64,000 bases of DNA from Tetmemena sp. SeJ-2015 (GCA_027382625.1 JAJKFJ010023674.1:1-64000); one strand, 5' to 3'; positions 21,206 to 35,363 are shown, numbered from the stretch's first letter. The notes: generated from the sequence alone by a model not told the origin. Translations and numbers: made by a program.

Positions 21206-23642
21206 TCAGGATTGAATTTTGATTTGTTTCGAATCCTTTTTATTAGCAAACATCTCTCCAATCTAATTGATCGTTTTGATAATATTTTTCTCTTAGGATT
21301 GATTCCTATGCTATTTAATTTAAAAAGAGAAACATTTGGAATGTGAATAAATAGGTTGATGGCTCTATTTGAAAAATTCATGAGATTATTATGCTGCACG
21401 AATTAATTGCATGGTCTTATCTTAATTGTTTCTTTCGGACGTTAGTTCCCTGTTTTTAAGCTTATCTAGGAAGAGCTGTCTAGATGCCTTTTAAATAGAT
21501 AGCGATTGTATCTTTTTGAATGAAACTGGTTCACTGTTTTAATCGTCTTGTGATTAGCTGTTAACAAAATTTAAGTCTTTTTTCTCCTTAACTTCTTTTT
21601 CTTATTCAAAGTTTGTCTGAGAATAACTGCTTACTTTCAGATTGCGACTTCCTCTCTAACTTTTAAAATAAATATATAGAAGATTAATTTAACTCAAATT
21701 TAAAATTCTAAGAAATTAAATTATTTAGATTGCTTTGATGAACTTATATAGAAGATCATTTTAGTTTAAGTAAAATTCAATCATAATTTCGTTAAGGATT
21801 ATCAATGATTAGATAAATATGCTAGATCATTTAAAATGCCATTTAAAATAAAATATGAAGAATTAATACTTCAGATAAAAAGAATCACTTAATTTTTTTT
21901 AATTCATCTAACTTTATCATTTCTATATTTTATAATAAATATTTTGATATATGAAATTTTAACTGTATTATTTCACATTTACCCTATAACATTTTACTAA
22001 AGACTCTGTCGTCGCATTTATTTTTGTCACTATGGGACTTTTATCTTTATCTTTAGCATTAGTCTTATCTTGCTTGAGTGAATAAACTTTCTCTACTTAT
22101 TTGGGATCTCCAAAGTTGAGAACTGAATAGCTTAAGGCTCGAGGTTGATTCTCGCTCTATTTTCCTTAAGAATGCTTTTATCCTAAAAATTCCTGATTTC
22201 TTGATTGTTTAATAAGCTTATATTAGTGAACCTAGTTTTAAATGACGCACTTCTTAGAATTATTTGCTGTGAATGGACGGATTATGAATAACTTGCTCGA
22301 TTAGCTTTGCTAAGCTAGATTTTCACATGATTTTAATTATAATAACTATTCCTTCTTACTTGGGTGAGATTATTCTTTTTCAAAAGCAAAAATAAATTTA
22401 AGCACTGTGAAGGACAGTAGAATTCCTAGCTCTTTAATAAGTGTTTTTGAATTATTTAATTGGTCCGATTTGAGAAGTCGCTACTGTTTTTGAAGAGTTT
22501 CTTCTCTGTTAAAAAAGATTTTGTAATTAGTTTCCAAGTTCTCTCCTTAACTAATTCTGCCTTTCTTACATAATTTTTTGATCATCAATTAGGAGTGACT
22601 CATTTATTTTATCACTTATGTGAATATTTTGAGGATTCTCACTCTGTTACTAGTTCTTAAGTAAACTTTAGTATTTCTAATGAGAGGAGTTTGAAAGATG
22701 CATCTCAAGATCTTTAGACCAGATGCTTTACTTCCTTTGCTACATCAAGTAAGTTTGAGAATGACGTTGATTTTTTCCAGAATATACTTGTCTATATTCT
22801 TAGAGAAGCTAGTCCTTCACTTCATTTATTTGTGAAGAGGAGTAGTTGTGGCTTTCTAATCTTTATCTATGATATGGATTAGGGGTCTATAATCGTCTTC
22901 TTGAAAGAGCTTTGATATTTTCAGACTTCTCAAAAGCAGCAGATTTTATTCGATGGTCATAATTTTGAGGATCGACAAAGTTCGAGTCGATTTAGCCATT
23001 GAATTTGATAACATTATATTCATGTGTTTTCCTTCTGACGAAAGACCTAGCTTTATGTAATCCTTGCTTATTGCTCTTGCTTAATCTCACTTCAATCCAG
23101 GGTGAAATTTTCCTAGGTGAGTGAATTTTGCTTCTACTGTCTGTTGAAGGAGAATTAATAACTCTTACATTGTTATTGCTTGATTTCGTTGGAGAACTTC
23201 TAGTGGAAAGTTTTACTTCCTAAGGTGAAGAAACTGTTTGCAGAGATAAATCCTTTTGAAGATCATTCCTACTCTGATTTAGGTAGGCATTAGATTCATT
23301 GTTAGAAGGAATATTTTATCTGTTGAGATAATTAATGCGCAATTCTTCTTTATCTTTGATGTCTTGGCACTAACTTAAGTTATTGTTATTGGCATAATTG
23401 AATTTGCTGGTTTCTCGATTATTCGCCATCTCTTTCTCTGCTATGTTTTATACTTAAGCAGTGGGTGCTTTTTGTGCTTAATTATTCGCTTCATAAGTCT
23501 AAGATTTTTTAGATTCTTTCATTTCTAGTTCAAAACTGTTCGGTTGTTATAATTAAGAGAGATTTAGGATGAATTCAGCTTTTGGATTATAAATCTGAGC
23601 AGTTCTTGCTAGCTACTGGTCAAAATTTGGGGCAGATTTCAT
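21206..23642 (-). CDS. Hypothetical Ser/Asn/Gln-rich protein
   Basis: Start 23642 (MKSAPNFDQQLARTAQIYNP). A long, mostly disordered chain with basic segments (SPWIEVRLSKSNKQGLHKAR, SFVRRKTHEYNVIKFNG) and a C-terminal region KASRQLFLDKLKNRELTSER to UGA 21206-21208. Several frame changes between 22000 and 23400 in AT-rich sequence point to IESs or introns not individually fixed. The plus strand is crowded with UGA, which supports the minus assignment. No known family. Confidence 0.5.
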
Positions 23643-23946
23643 TGAATGGTAATGTTCACAACTTAAATATATTTTAATTCAATCAGCATATTAAACTAAG
23701 TCCTATTATCTCATCCCCCAATTTTAAAAAGTAAATATACAAATTAATCTGCCTAAACATTCTATACATCACCTTAACACGAAATCCTATTTTTAAAGTT
23801 GAGTGTTTTTAATAATTATGTGCCTGGAATTACTTAAAGAAGAGAGAGACTTTTAGAATTAAATACTCTCTCTCATCATAGGGAATATTAGCGATATTAA
23901 AAGCAAGCATTCCTAATAAAAATTATATCACAGTGATTATCACATT
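23643..23946. other. AT-rich intergenic region between divergent genes
   Basis: About 300 bp separating a minus-strand and a plus-strand gene, so both promoters should lie here. No motif was recognised. Confidence 0.45.
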
Positions 23947-26789
23947 ATGGTTGAAGCTAGCAGAAATTTTTAATAAAACACCAGAGTCTATCCAACCGCA
24001 GTCAAAGAACTTAACTTCAGTGCATAGTTTTAACTCAGAGGGGGGACAAGTGGAGTGCATGCCAGAAACTTCAGTGACTTTGAGCCCCTTAAGTAAAAAA
24101 ACAGATCGTTCATCAATAAGTACAAGGAAAGCAAAAATTTGGGAAGTGCAGATCCGGGGACTCTGGGATCGGCATCTGGTGCCCCCTCTTTAGACATAAC
24201 AAATAACTTCTCTCCCAATTCAAATGTGATAGGCTTTTAAAAGGGCTTTAAAGCGCTGACTAAAATGGGGTAGCCGATTTAGCGCGATAAGTTGATAAAT
24301 CTAAGCAGAGAGTCACAGTCTTTAGCTTTTCAGCCTCCATCTTCAGAAGACCTAGGACAGATTTTATCGATGAACAATAACTCTATAACGAGCTATAAGA
24401 GGCCTAGAACGAACTCGCCATTCCCACAAATGCGAGTCAACAGCCTTCAAATTTAATAGATAAATCAGCAAGTAATTGATAAACTCAACTAGTCTGAGAA
24501 TCTTGTGCTCTTCAAATAGTAAAAAAGTCAAGATTCCAAAGCCTAAGAATTAAACACTGGCGCAAATTTCAAGAATTACCAACTGTAAAGCGAATCTTTT
24601 TTAAAAGGGTAAGCTAGTAGTTTTGTCATCTCACCACAGCAAATTTCATAACTTGTTTTATCATATAGTTTAAATGACGTAAATACAAGAGAATTAATCT
24701 TTTTAAGAAATTAGAGCTCCCTATATTCCTCTCTCATAATAGCAGTCTATGGCTGGATCATTACAGAACACTTCTACACACCAGAATGCGAAAATCTTTT
24801 TTGAGACGAGTGACATATCTCCTAGCTCATCTCATAATTTAGCAGCTCTCTCTGCCAAAATATAATAAAACTATATGATCTAAAATAACGGAACCAAACA
24901 AAGCACAGCAAGCGTTCTCTCGCCTCAATCTTAGCCGAAGTCTAAATTTAAGAACAGCATAAACCCCGCCCTAAATATAAGTGTCCCCGAGTAGCCTCAC
25001 AATACTTATTCTAAATATTTTTATTTGATCAAGTTAGATTAATATTCTAGATAGATTCATCAGAGCTTTTCAAACAGCAATAGTTAAATTAATGATAAAA
25101 TTTTATCTCAGAGTCGAAACAGGGGACTGGTCGGATATGAGTTCCAAAAGTCGTAGTAAAGATCTCTCTCTACTAAATAATCAAATAATTAATCAAGAAA
25201 CTTTTAAAACCTGAACGAGTAAGTTTTGCTTTCTTAAAACCTCGACTTTTCAACTGATATGACATCTACAACAAACAAGAATGTGAGACTTGAACCAATA
25301 AATGCTCTCAAGTTAAATAGACATCTCAAGAATAAATCTTTGGCTGAGCATTCAGTCGCCCAAAATAACTCTAGCTTACTCTAGAACTTTCAGAATAATA
25401 TTACTGATAGTAGGGCTAGTGGACCTGCAGCTAATTATAACCATGCACATCTAAACATTGGAAGACATGTCTCGGCAAGTGACGCAGCAGTCAAGGGAAG
25501 AAGCACAGCTGCAGTCATTTCAAGTTAAAAGTAAGCTAGGTTGAATTACTAAGCTGGGAGCAATTCTCTTAATGCAAGCGGCTACAAAAGCCCTTCCAAG
25601 ACAAAGCTCAAGGATATCTTGGAAAGAGAAGATACGATTGATGAGTCAAGTTATCCCAATAGGGACCTATTCTAAGCCTCTAACTATAAAATTAGTTTAC
25701 TTTATGTCCTCTAATAGTCATATATATAAGACTGCAGATAAGAGAATTGATGAGAGCATAAACTTAAATGACCCGGTCAATCTCTCTTTCAGAGTAGAAA
25801 ATAGGAAAGCAAGACCCAAGATTATTAAAAACATAAATAACATCTGCAATATCTTCATCTTCTAAAACTCATCACTCTCGGGAAGTAATGCTGTTTCCCA
25901 AGAAAGAAAAAAGAGAGGTAGCAGTCTTGCCCCGTCCAGTATTGCATAGAGAAATCTAATTCATAATCTTAACTATTCAGAACTAGCAGACGCGATTAAT
26001 AAGTAATAGATCACCTCACCCTTTAACGAAGAGAGGATGGAGATTGGGAGCTAAGGAGCAGCACCTTCTCATTAATCCAACCCTCCAAGCTCTACTTCTA
26101 GTAACCAAAAGCAAGAAGGAGTGAAGCTGAAGGACCAGTACTACTTTACTTTTTTCAAGGACAATCCTACTGGCGCAGGAGCTAACTTTAAGCACCATTT
26201 GAACGAAGCAAATAGTGAAAATACGACAGAGCGTGGTTTAATGGAAACCAACGAGAGTACCAATTTTTCACCAGTTAGCAGATTTGCTCAAAATATAAAT
26301 CTCTTCCCACAATAAAATAGACCTCTAGACTCAAGAGGTGCACCTGAACTTCATTTCAATAACAAGGGGCTATCATCTTAGAACTATGACGCACAGTCAA
26401 TAATTAATTCAGTCCAGCAAAACAACGGAAGACTTGTCGGAAATAGCTTAAATAACAGCTCAGTAGCGAGAGATTTGGAATAAAATATCCAAACTAGAGC
26501 TTAATCTAAGAGAAAGATACCTTCAAATAAGCCTTAATCGCCTAAGAAAAACTTTCCAGCATGCTTTTTCGATGTTCCAAGCAGTTCACAGATACAGCAA
26601 TTTGAATTTATTTTTATTGTTGAATAGAGTGTAGTTCATACTGCAGGGACAGATGCTAATCAGCTGAGTGGATTTTAAAGAAGATAGAGACATTAAAGAA
26701 TTAACTCAGAGACTCCATAAGTGCTTAATAAACATGAATTCTAAATCGATGAGTTTTAAATTTATATTTGGGATAAACTCTGGAACTGA
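23947..26789 (+). CDS. Large disordered Ser/Asn/Gln-rich protein
   Basis: ATG 23947 (MVEASRNFQQNTRVYPTAVK). A hydrophilic chain of about 900 residues with phospho-site-like stretches (RPRTNSPFPQMRVNSLQ, KSPSKTKLKDILERED) and a late motif KKNFPACFFDVPSSSQ. Two frame changes, near 24660 and 25720, mark inserts. Stop UGA 26787-26789. Composition resembles regulatory tails of ciliate kinases, but no kinase domain is visible. Function unknown. Confidence 0.5.
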
Positions 26790-27226
26790 AGCTATTCCTA
26801 GCTTTGTCAGTAGCAATCACGCCTCATAATAAACAATGCCCAAAAACGGAAATAAAATCCTAATATCATAAAAGATTTCAATTTAATTGAAATTTCATAT
26901 TTTTTTAAAAATAAAAGATCATTCATAAATTAAATGAAAGGACTCTCAGATAGGGATCCTTTGACTCTACTCAGATCAATAAAATAAATTAGGATTATTC
27001 CTAAACCATTAGAGAAGAAACTTCCGATTTCTGAGACATCATTTGTGAATCAGTAATAACCATCTAAATATAAAGTTATAAAACTTATTCTTAAATTTTA
27101 TTCTCTCATTATCTCCATATGATGTCTAATTTAAATTTCGTATGTTCACTAATTTAAATACTTGAACGCCTTCGACATTAATTTTCACTGGAAAAGTGCG
27201 AGGTATCTATTTATGAGGACTCTTAC
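26790..27226. other. AT-rich intergenic region between convergent genes
   Basis: About 440 bp between a plus-strand and a minus-strand gene end. No ORF with coding character on either strand, no RNA gene and no clear repeat was seen. Confidence 0.45.
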
Positions 27227-28688
27227 TCACAATTTCATTACACCATCCCAAGACTAATATTTCTTAACTCTGTTAGTCTAAATCCCGACACTTTGCATGC
27301 TATTGAGCTTATTCTCCAAATCTTTAACTTCCTGAGAAATTGTTTTTTGAGTTTTAGCCTCTGAAATGAAAGACTTGACAACATTTAGATAGTAATGTAG
27401 AAGCAGCTTATTGACATTTAGCTCTTGGAATATGATCATTTTTTAATAAATATATTTTGAGGACTTATTAATGCATACTTGCATCAAATGTGCTGCTAGA
27501 CCTTATAATACCTTCGAGTAAACCATTCAAGTTTTTAGTGCCCTGAGCCTTATTAAAGTACTTGTCCGCCCACAGTTTAGAAGCTGCTTTCACATCCTCA
27601 GCTATATCTGGAGAAATGTGCTACAGGAATATCGCACTGTCTAAATCCAAAATATTAAAAAGTCAAATAAATTATCAATAGCAAAACTTTTCTACAACTC
27701 TAATTCTTTTACTTATAAGCCATTTATTTAATCGATGGCATTGTAATTGCTTGAATTTTGCCTTAAGTAATCGTAGATGGTAAGTAGAATTTTTTCATAG
27801 ACCTAAGAATTAACACTATATGGGTAAGCCTTGATTAGATAGATCATGTCCCTGTACTTAATTGGGGGCTTTTAAACAGTGTCTCTCAGCTTGATTAGAA
27901 GTTTCTTTCTCTTCTCGTTTTTGATTATTCCCATGATATCAAATATTTCAAGTTGAGCCACCACTGTCCTCACCCTAGTAGCTTCATCCTAAATATGATC
28001 AAGTAATACTTTCTCTGTCATCTGGCAATACTTGAGGTGGCGGGTGTTTTCTTGAGGATTAGGATATACATTTTTCATAATGGTTCTACAAAACTTTTAC
28101 AAATTTAAATTCCTAGATGTAAGAGATAGTAGTGAAATTTAATTTTAACTTTTTGCTGAAATCTGCATGGAACTCAGAGGATTCTATGATTATTCGACTA
28201 TAGTTCTCGAGAAGGACTTTAAGAAAAAGTTATTTTTAAAATACACTTCGCTCATAGCGTCGATTATGGGATCTAATGACTTATTTTGTCCCATCTTTTG
28301 CTGAATCAACTTAAGTTATAAATTAATTGCTAAACTTTTGGTTTTTGCCCACAAAGTCAAGCCAAGTAAGAAGCTTCAGATAGCTATCTTTATGATAGAA
28401 TAATGATCTACTTTTAAAACTTTACAAGAATTATATTATATAATATCAGTTAGACTTGATTGTTAGGAATCCTCACTACTCTAAATATTTCAAATTAAAA
28501 AGATTAATATTTTATTGTAAGAATTAATTTCTATAAAAATTACTCATCAAGTCTTTGTTATTCTTAAATAAGATAAGAGCATCTGCCAGCATATTAAGAT
28601 CCATATAGGTTTGAACTTTATTTATTCTGCAAGCTTAGGATAATAAATTAATATCAAATAACTTAAAATTATTAGATGAAATAGCCAT
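27227..28688 (-). CDS. Helical protein, FASTK/RAP-like style; possibly the 3' part of the next gene
   Basis: ATG 28688 gives MAISSNNFKLFDINLLSQAC and NKVQTYMDLNMLADALILFK, typical of short helical repeats in FASTK/OPR-type mitochondrial proteins. Later parts read CQMTEKVLLDHIQDEATRVR, YRDMIYLIKAYPYSVNSQVY and the coiled-coil end TISQEVKDLENKLNSMQSVG, with UGA 27227-27229. Frame breaks near 28120, 28250-28450 and 27650 mark inserts. No RAP domain. The upstream minus gene lacks a clear stop, so both may be one gene of about 3 kb. Confidence 0.45.
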
Positions 28689-28809
28689 AAAATTGGGACA
28701 ATATATTTTTATATTCGTTCTGATTCGAACCTTATAATTTAATTAGAAGAAAAGAAATCCACACAATTTGAAAATAAATTGAGGAGAAAAAGATGAGGAG
28801 AGAGTGGAG

Positions 28810-30260
28810 TTTGTTCTCTTAATTATCCTCCTTGGTTAAATACTTCTTCAATACTTCTTTAGTTAAAATATAATAGATCTTCTTCGCAGCTTTAGTAGAT
28901 CTACCTCTAAAATAATAATCTGAGTGAAGGAGTTGCTGCCCCTTGCTGTCTCCAAAAGTTTAATCATGTCCATAAAATCCCACTGATCTCGACTTATATA
29001 CTAATAAAATAAGTGACAGTCCATAAGATCTCTGAATATTTTATACTTATCAAATTTATATATTTGAATATCATTTTGAAGGCTTCTCCTAAATTAACGA
29101 AGGTGGTGTGCTCTATCTCCATCATAAAGTAGAGAAGTTTAGACATCTGCTTCACTCTACTGTCTGGATTTAGTACTATTGTATCGTCTAAGTATTTATT
29201 AGCGACCTAAATAGCCAAGTGAGAGTGTAGTCTAGGACTTTGAGACTTAGATATATACTTAAGAATTCTAGTGGCTTAGCTCGGATGCAGTAAATAGTCT
29301 TCCCTGCAAATAATGTCAGCTACCTTGTTAGTTATTTCGAACTGATTATCTAGGAAAGTAGAATCGCCAAGATACCTCAGCAAGTTCATCTCATTTGCAT
29401 TTTGCAGTTCTTTCATTGCAATTTCTTTACCTCTACTTAGCAAGTATCTCTTATTTTGGTTGTCCACCTTTGAGGATAAGTCCATATTAAGTAGTCTAGA
29501 GTAGAAATAAGTCATGTTAATTACTTCATCCAGCTTTTAAACTTCCTTTATTCTCTTGCTAAAATTCTCGATAATATTCTTTAGCTGAACACTTTTCCTC
29601 GCAGCTGTTTAACCCAAAATCTCACTGTACATTAAATTTAAAAAGGATATTCCTCTGCCAATAATTCTCAGACTGCAACTGAAGTCTGTCAAGTCCATTT
29701 ATTCCATAGTCTTCTCAAGCATTGAAATTCTATCAAAGTAGGAATTCTTCTCAAAAAGTTGTAGGAAATGCTAAGTCCCTCCCTCTGTGATTTTCTAAAG
29801 CAAATTCACTTCATAAGGTAAAAGTACTTACAGTAAAGTAATGCTCATAAAAACCATCTCTCTCAGCAAAATCTTATTCTGACATTCTAAATTGTGAAAT
29901 TAATTCAAATATACAATCTTACTTCTCCAACTGTTCCCTTGTGAAATTCTTGTAATCACAATTGATTTATTGTTTCTTTTCTCTGACCTTCACTTTCTCT
30001 CCCTCTTCTTTTTGTGGCTTTTGATTTTCTACTTTTTCCTTTTCTGCTTCTCCAACACTCTCAGTGCTTGAAAATACTCTGAATATAAAATTTAGATAAT
30101 ATAATTATTAAGCAGTTGTTTTTAATGTAGTATATTGTTGTGAGATTAGAGGGTGGGTTCTCAAACTCATGATGAGAAGGCATTTCTTTTACAGGGCTAT
30201 CTGTTAGAATACGGTTCTAGAGATGTGAGCATGTCTCGAAAGATATTTAAGATTTTGCAT
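28810..30260 (-). CDS. Probable mitochondrial helical-repeat protein
   Basis: Start 30260 gives MQNLKYLSRHAHISRTVFQQ, basic and without acidic residues, as in a mitochondrial presequence. A frame change near 30080 leads to VFSSTESVGEAEKEKVENQK. The middle part is helical: MTYFYSRLLNMDLSSKVDNQ, REDYLLHPSQATRILKYISK, then VKQMSKLLYFMMEIEHTTFV. These resemble FASTK-type repeats. No stop is clearly placed at the 3' end, so the gene may continue into the next minus-strand ORF. Role inferred only as mitochondrial, perhaps RNA-related. Confidence 0.45.
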
Positions 30261-30420
30261 TTTTTATTAGCCTTTAACTATTATTATGATTATTGAATTA
30301 TGGTGATTTGTATTAACTTTAAGTTTCAACATCTACAGAGAATATTATTCTCATTCATTGTAGTATTAGCTTAATTTCAATTATATAAATAATTTGAAAT
30401 CGTTAATTTAGAAAACTAGA

Positions 30421-32667
30421 ATGGAAAGCGATCACACAAATACAAATTCTACACTATCGCAAGAAGAATCATCTAAAACAGGGGAGTTACCTCCAATAAA
30501 GAATACAAATTCCAATAATGAGGAGGGATAGAATCATTTGCAAATAAAGCTTTAGTAAGATACTCAGAAGGGCGTAGGTCAAATTGAAAGCAAAGAAATT
30601 TACTCTTAAAGAGAGTCACCCACCAAAAAGATCCTTGCAGAATTCAACAAGTTTAACTTGTCAAATGATGACTGGGGTGAGGAAGAGCAAGGCCAGTGTT
30701 TTAAACTCAAGCCGAAAGAGATAAGGAGGGAAATTGATATTGGAGATGGATTTGAAATTGCTCCTTGGATATAAGTGAGAGTAAGCACTTCAAAGGCCTA
30801 AGGAGAAAAGAATAGGAAGAAGGGGGAGGGAAGGAAGAGAATTCAGAGAGAAATTAAGAATACTAAATTTACAGAGGGGGACAAAGAGTAAATGAAGCTA
30901 CATTAGAAACCTGATTTCAACCATTTCATTTTTGACGAGAATCTTAACAATTAAGATGCCTAACATGTAATCAAACCTCTTTCTAAGCACAGATCTAACT
31001 ATTTTATGTTTATAATTAAATCTCAGACAGCTAAAGGATTTAGCAAGAGGAGATTTGTGTCATAGGAGGGCAACAGATATTCTCTTGAATAGACTCAAAA
31101 CGATTTCATATTTGCTTTATTAAGATTTAACTTACGAAAATTCGATGAGACTAAACTACATTAAGAATCAGGTGTATCAATACAACAATGAGCAAATTCC
31201 TCTAGCTAGTCAACCTCTTTATTTTAAACTAAATTTTAAATTGCTAGATCTCCTATGATGTACAACAGCAACTAAAACATCGCCAAGTTGTATAATCAAT
31301 GTTTAATATTTTTAATGCAAAACCATCCCTCAATAGAACTTCTTTTTTTATTTAACTCGATGAATAACTCTTTAAGTTCTACACAATAATTTTCAGGAGG
31401 CAAAAACAATAATGGACACTTATCTGAGGCTCAAATTAACTCTCAAATTCATCCTTCCCTTTCTAACCTGATTCAATAGCACAGATTTTATCAGTATCAA
31501 TTTTTATGTAATATATATTATCTTATTTTAGTAGCAGAAGTATTAGATAGAGTTGGGGATTCCTTAATCTGACTTTTCAAGCACCTAAAATTAACTTGCT
31601 CCTCAGTAAAAGAATGAAGATTTGTAAAATATAGCTTCCACTTAACAGAAGCAGCAGAGAGCAACAGATATGGGAATAGATGAGGCTATTCTAAAAGTGA
31701 AGAAAGTAAATCAGTCTTAGCAAAAGATGCTCTCCACTCTTTTCTATCAAAACTACTCAAAGCAGCAATAACCCATTCCTAAAAGCTAAAATGCTTAGGA
31801 TAAGTCTCATTCTCGACAGAGAGCTCAACCGATTATATCTTTAGTCCAGATAGGAGATTTCCATAGCAATTAGAACCAGTAGAGAAGCTAGTCATAGTTC
31901 AAGTTAGTTTAAAGAGACTAGCTGGAGCATTTACAAAGAATGAAAGAGGTCAGATAAAGGATTGAAGAGTTCAAGAAGGAATTTAAATAAGAAGTTATAG
32001 ATGAGATATAGAGAGAAGTTCAGAGCGTGTATCAAGTCGGAGATAGAAAGTCAGCTAAGCTTATGTTTAAAAATTCTGGAGATGAATCTCAAATTCATGA
32101 TTCTCAAAGCAATTTTAATGCTTGTGGACCTTTAGTTATATATTTAGATAAGAGCGAGCCTCCTCTAATCCCAGGTAGAACTTTAAGAAGCAGAGCTAAT
32201 TTATTCAATTAAAATTCCACTCAATCTCAAAGCAGATAGCTACTAAATCAAACCTAAAATCAGGCACAGTAACCGCTCAGCAATTTATTTACTTTAATCA
32301 AGAGATAATGAAGTCTTAAAGATTCTTTGAAGGTCAAGCAAATGTTGGAATTCCACCTCTCCCTCCAAAGGCACTAAAGACAGCAACCAATTAATCGAAA
32401 AATGTCGGCAACGCGAGAAGATAGTTACAAATAATGAGATCTTCAGAGTATAATGCCTTTACCAACCATTTCAAGAATGGAGCTTAGAATTTGTCTTAGA
32501 ATAATGAAAACATTAACTTGACCAATTTCCAAAGCTCACACTAAGCTTACTATTCAGCCTAGGGCAGCAGCACAAATAAAGTCAAAGATAGTAGTGCACT
32601 CAGAAATATTAAGTAAAGAGAAAGTATTAGGAATGCATTGGACTAAATATCTAAATCTACAAAATGA
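30421..32667 (+). CDS. Charged, disordered protein with a coiled-coil segment
   Basis: ATG 30421 (MESDHTNTNSTLSQEESSKT). Ordered-looking parts: KKILAEFNKFNLSNDDWGEE, a Lys/Arg-rich stretch (NRKKGEGRKRIQREIKNTKF) and a coiled coil near 31900-32040 (LEHLQRMKEVRQRIEEFKKE). The C-terminal part has PPLPPKALKTATNQSK and ends IRNALDQISKSTK, UGA 32665-32667. Frame changes near 31120, 31290, 31500 and 32300 mark inserts. No known domain. Confidence 0.5.
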
Positions 32668-32786
32668 TAAGTTTAGAATTTAATAATCCTAATTAGTTTA
32701 CATTCTTTGGGAATAAGCAAAGTAAAGTATGAAAATCTATTTTTAGAGTTTTTCTTTTCTTATCAGTTCTTTTTTCTAGATTTGAA

Positions 32787-34972
32787 TCAAAACTAATTAA
32801 CTTAAAGTGATTGATACATCTTCTGAGATTGAATCTCATTTGCGAGGCGACTGAACTCTATTAAATTTGCCTTTTGGGATTTTAATTACATGACTTTATC
32901 ATCTATTACATTATACTTTTCCATTAGTTTTTATCTTTGCTTTTCCTTCATCTATTTTTGCTTTGTTTGCTTCCTCTTTAGATCTTGCTTTATAAGTTAA
33001 GCTTTCTCATGCTTGAGAATTGCTTCTCTCTATTATGCGTTCTTTACATCCTTGACCTTCTTTTCCAGCAGCTCTTGCTTGGCTATCATGCTCTGCATTA
33101 TTGACTCGTTCTTAAAATCGTACTCAGTTATCTGAGAGCGATTTAATCTCCTCTGCTCATTTTTATTAGCCCTTTGAGATAAGGCTTTGCTCATAGCTTT
33201 TTTATGCTTTTCAATTTTCAGCTATTTATTTTCTTGTCTTTAGAGAAAATCTCTAAGATTATTTTCCTCTTACTGCTCCTATCTGTTTTTGAGTAGCTCC
33301 TTAACGTAGCTTACTCTTGACAATGACTGCGACATCTGCTGTCTGATCTAGCTTTTGGCCCAGAGAGATCTCTCTCGATGGGAATTGAGCCGAGACTCGA
33401 GTGACTCCAGTCTTGCTCCGGTCTCTCTGCTGATCTCTCTCATTTGCTTTTAAAAGACACTTGAGTTATTCATCGACTTTCGGAACGTCCTCTAAGAGAG
33501 TCTAAACTCCTCTTCATTTAACTCTCTTAATCTTTTGGTTCTCTACATCTCCTTCGCCTTCAACTCATCCAGATATTTATGATACTCCTCGTCTGCTAAC
33601 TCTTGCTTCTCGGTAAGTTTATCAACGATGAGTTACCTCTTTTACTCTCTTATAATCTCTTGCTAATGCAACTTCTTCGTCTTCTCCTTTATATCTTTCC
33701 TCAATTTTTCCTCTATCTTCTTGAATTTTAGCTCCTTATTGCTCCATAGCTGCTGCATCTTCTATCCATACTACTCTCGCTGCTGCACTGATCGCTCTTT
33801 AATCCTCAAGTATTTGTGAAGTTTAATCTTTTCCTTCTCCATGTCGAATTAACCATTCGAAGCTCCGAAGTAAGTAAGTGAATTCCCACCTGGATTTTAA
33901 ATCAGAGCTGAATTGTTCATTATTGAATTCATTACACTCTGCAGGTTGACATTGGCCTCTTAATTCTATCCCGTCTTCAGGTCATTATTCTGAGTAAGGT
34001 TGGCAGTCATTGTTGAATTGTTCATCAGACTATTCTTCATTCTTATCTTGTTTTGGCCTGGGGTCCTTTGAAAAACCGTTGTTAGCTACTTCGTAGCTAG
34101 AGGTGTCACATTTTGAGAAAGCTCCCTTCTATGGTTTTAAAATACGAGAGTTGTATTTCTCTTTTGGAGGGCAGAGTCTTCATTCAAACTCTTTTTGTTA
34201 TTGAACATGAAAGAGTTCTTGACTGGTGTAGTTGGCACATCAGTCATGAAAAATCCAGACTGATTATTTTGAATTGTAGGCTGCTGATGGAACAAAAATA
34301 AACTTCAAACTTTTTAATAGCTTAGGAAGCTAGTAAACTGTAAATTCGATTGCGGGAGGAGTATAGATTTCTTGCCAAACTCGTCCATCCGTTGCGACTT
34401 GATTGCAGAGAGTCTCAATTATCTCTTTGCTATCTTCTCCTCTGCTAAAGAATGAATGACACCCCTAAGTCTCTTTCTTACCTTATTGCTGCTCATGCTA
34501 TTGCTTAAGTTGAACTTTCTTAAGTCTCTATAATTCTTCATGCAGTTGCTTAAGTTTATTGAGCCTCCTGGAGTTGTGGTATTCAAATCTCACATTCGCT
34601 ATATCTTGCTCCACTCTCCCTCCTTTCAAGAAGTCCTCCTGCTATCTATACTTTATGGTTTTTAAGATCCCAAAACTAAGGAACGACACTACTTAAAGCA
34701 TATAGAATTATTCCACGTTAGAAGATTGTAACTTACTTCTTCTATAGATCACCTGACTCGATATCTAAACTTTCACAGATCTGCTGGAATCTCTCTTGGA
34801 TTTAACCATTCTTGTCTAGGATTTTACTATACAGGTGCTCCAGATAGGTGTTGTCAGGGGAGCCTTAGGCAGGAGCAGAGTTGAACAAGTTAGACTGAGG
34901 GAAGTTTACACTAGTGAAGTTAATGCTCTGCTGCTTATTTTGATGATTAACTGATGCTTTCATATTATTCAT
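32787..34972 (-). CDS. Long coiled-coil protein
   Basis: Start 34972 (MNNMKASVNHQNKQQSINFT) with a downstream in-frame ATG at 34963. One GT-AG intron near 34670-34735. A helical N-terminal half (FQQICESLDIESGDLQ, EYHNSRRLNKLKQLHEELQR) is followed by a continuous heptad-rich C-terminal half (about 33850-32800) with KELKFKKIEEKLRKDIKEKT, RRLNRSQITEYDFKN and LKRKQTKQKQMKEKQRQKLM. This style is common in basal body and axonemal proteins, but no family is recognised. UGA 32787-32789. Confidence 0.6.
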
Positions 34973-35172
34973 TTAATATTTTTAATTTTAAGGGCAGCTG
35001 AAAATATTATAAAAATAGTTATAAGGAACGAAATCTTAAATCATCACTTAATACAAGATCATTCATAATCAGAAATAGTCAAGTTGATAAATTTCAAAAT
35101 TTGGGAGAAGATTTGTAAACTCCTTTATGGAGGGGTTGATAAGTGAGAGATGGGGGATAAGAGACAGTGAAA

Positions 35173-35255
35173 GACACTTTGGCCGAGTGGTTAAGGCGTT
35201 GGCCTGCTAAGCCAATGGGAGTTTTCCCGCGAGAGTTCAAACCTCTCAGGTGTCG
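35173..35255 (+). tRNA. tRNA-Ser(GCU)
   Basis: Cloverleaf: acceptor GACACTT pairs with AGGTGTC plus discriminator G; D arm GGCCGAGTGGTTAAGGC; anticodon loop CTGCTAA with anticodon GCT; an extended variable arm typical of class II tRNAs; T arm GAGAGTTCAAACCTCTC. No intron and no encoded CCA. It lies between two minus-strand coding regions. A tRNA inside a germline block is expected to have its own nanochromosome. Confidence 0.93.
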
Positions 35256-35363
35256 CTCATTTTTTTCGCACTTCTGATTGTTCTCGAATCTTCAATTTGA
35301 TTTTGTTTTAAATTTGAATTACAACTTATTTATGTCTATAGGATAAGAAGATGATATATAGTG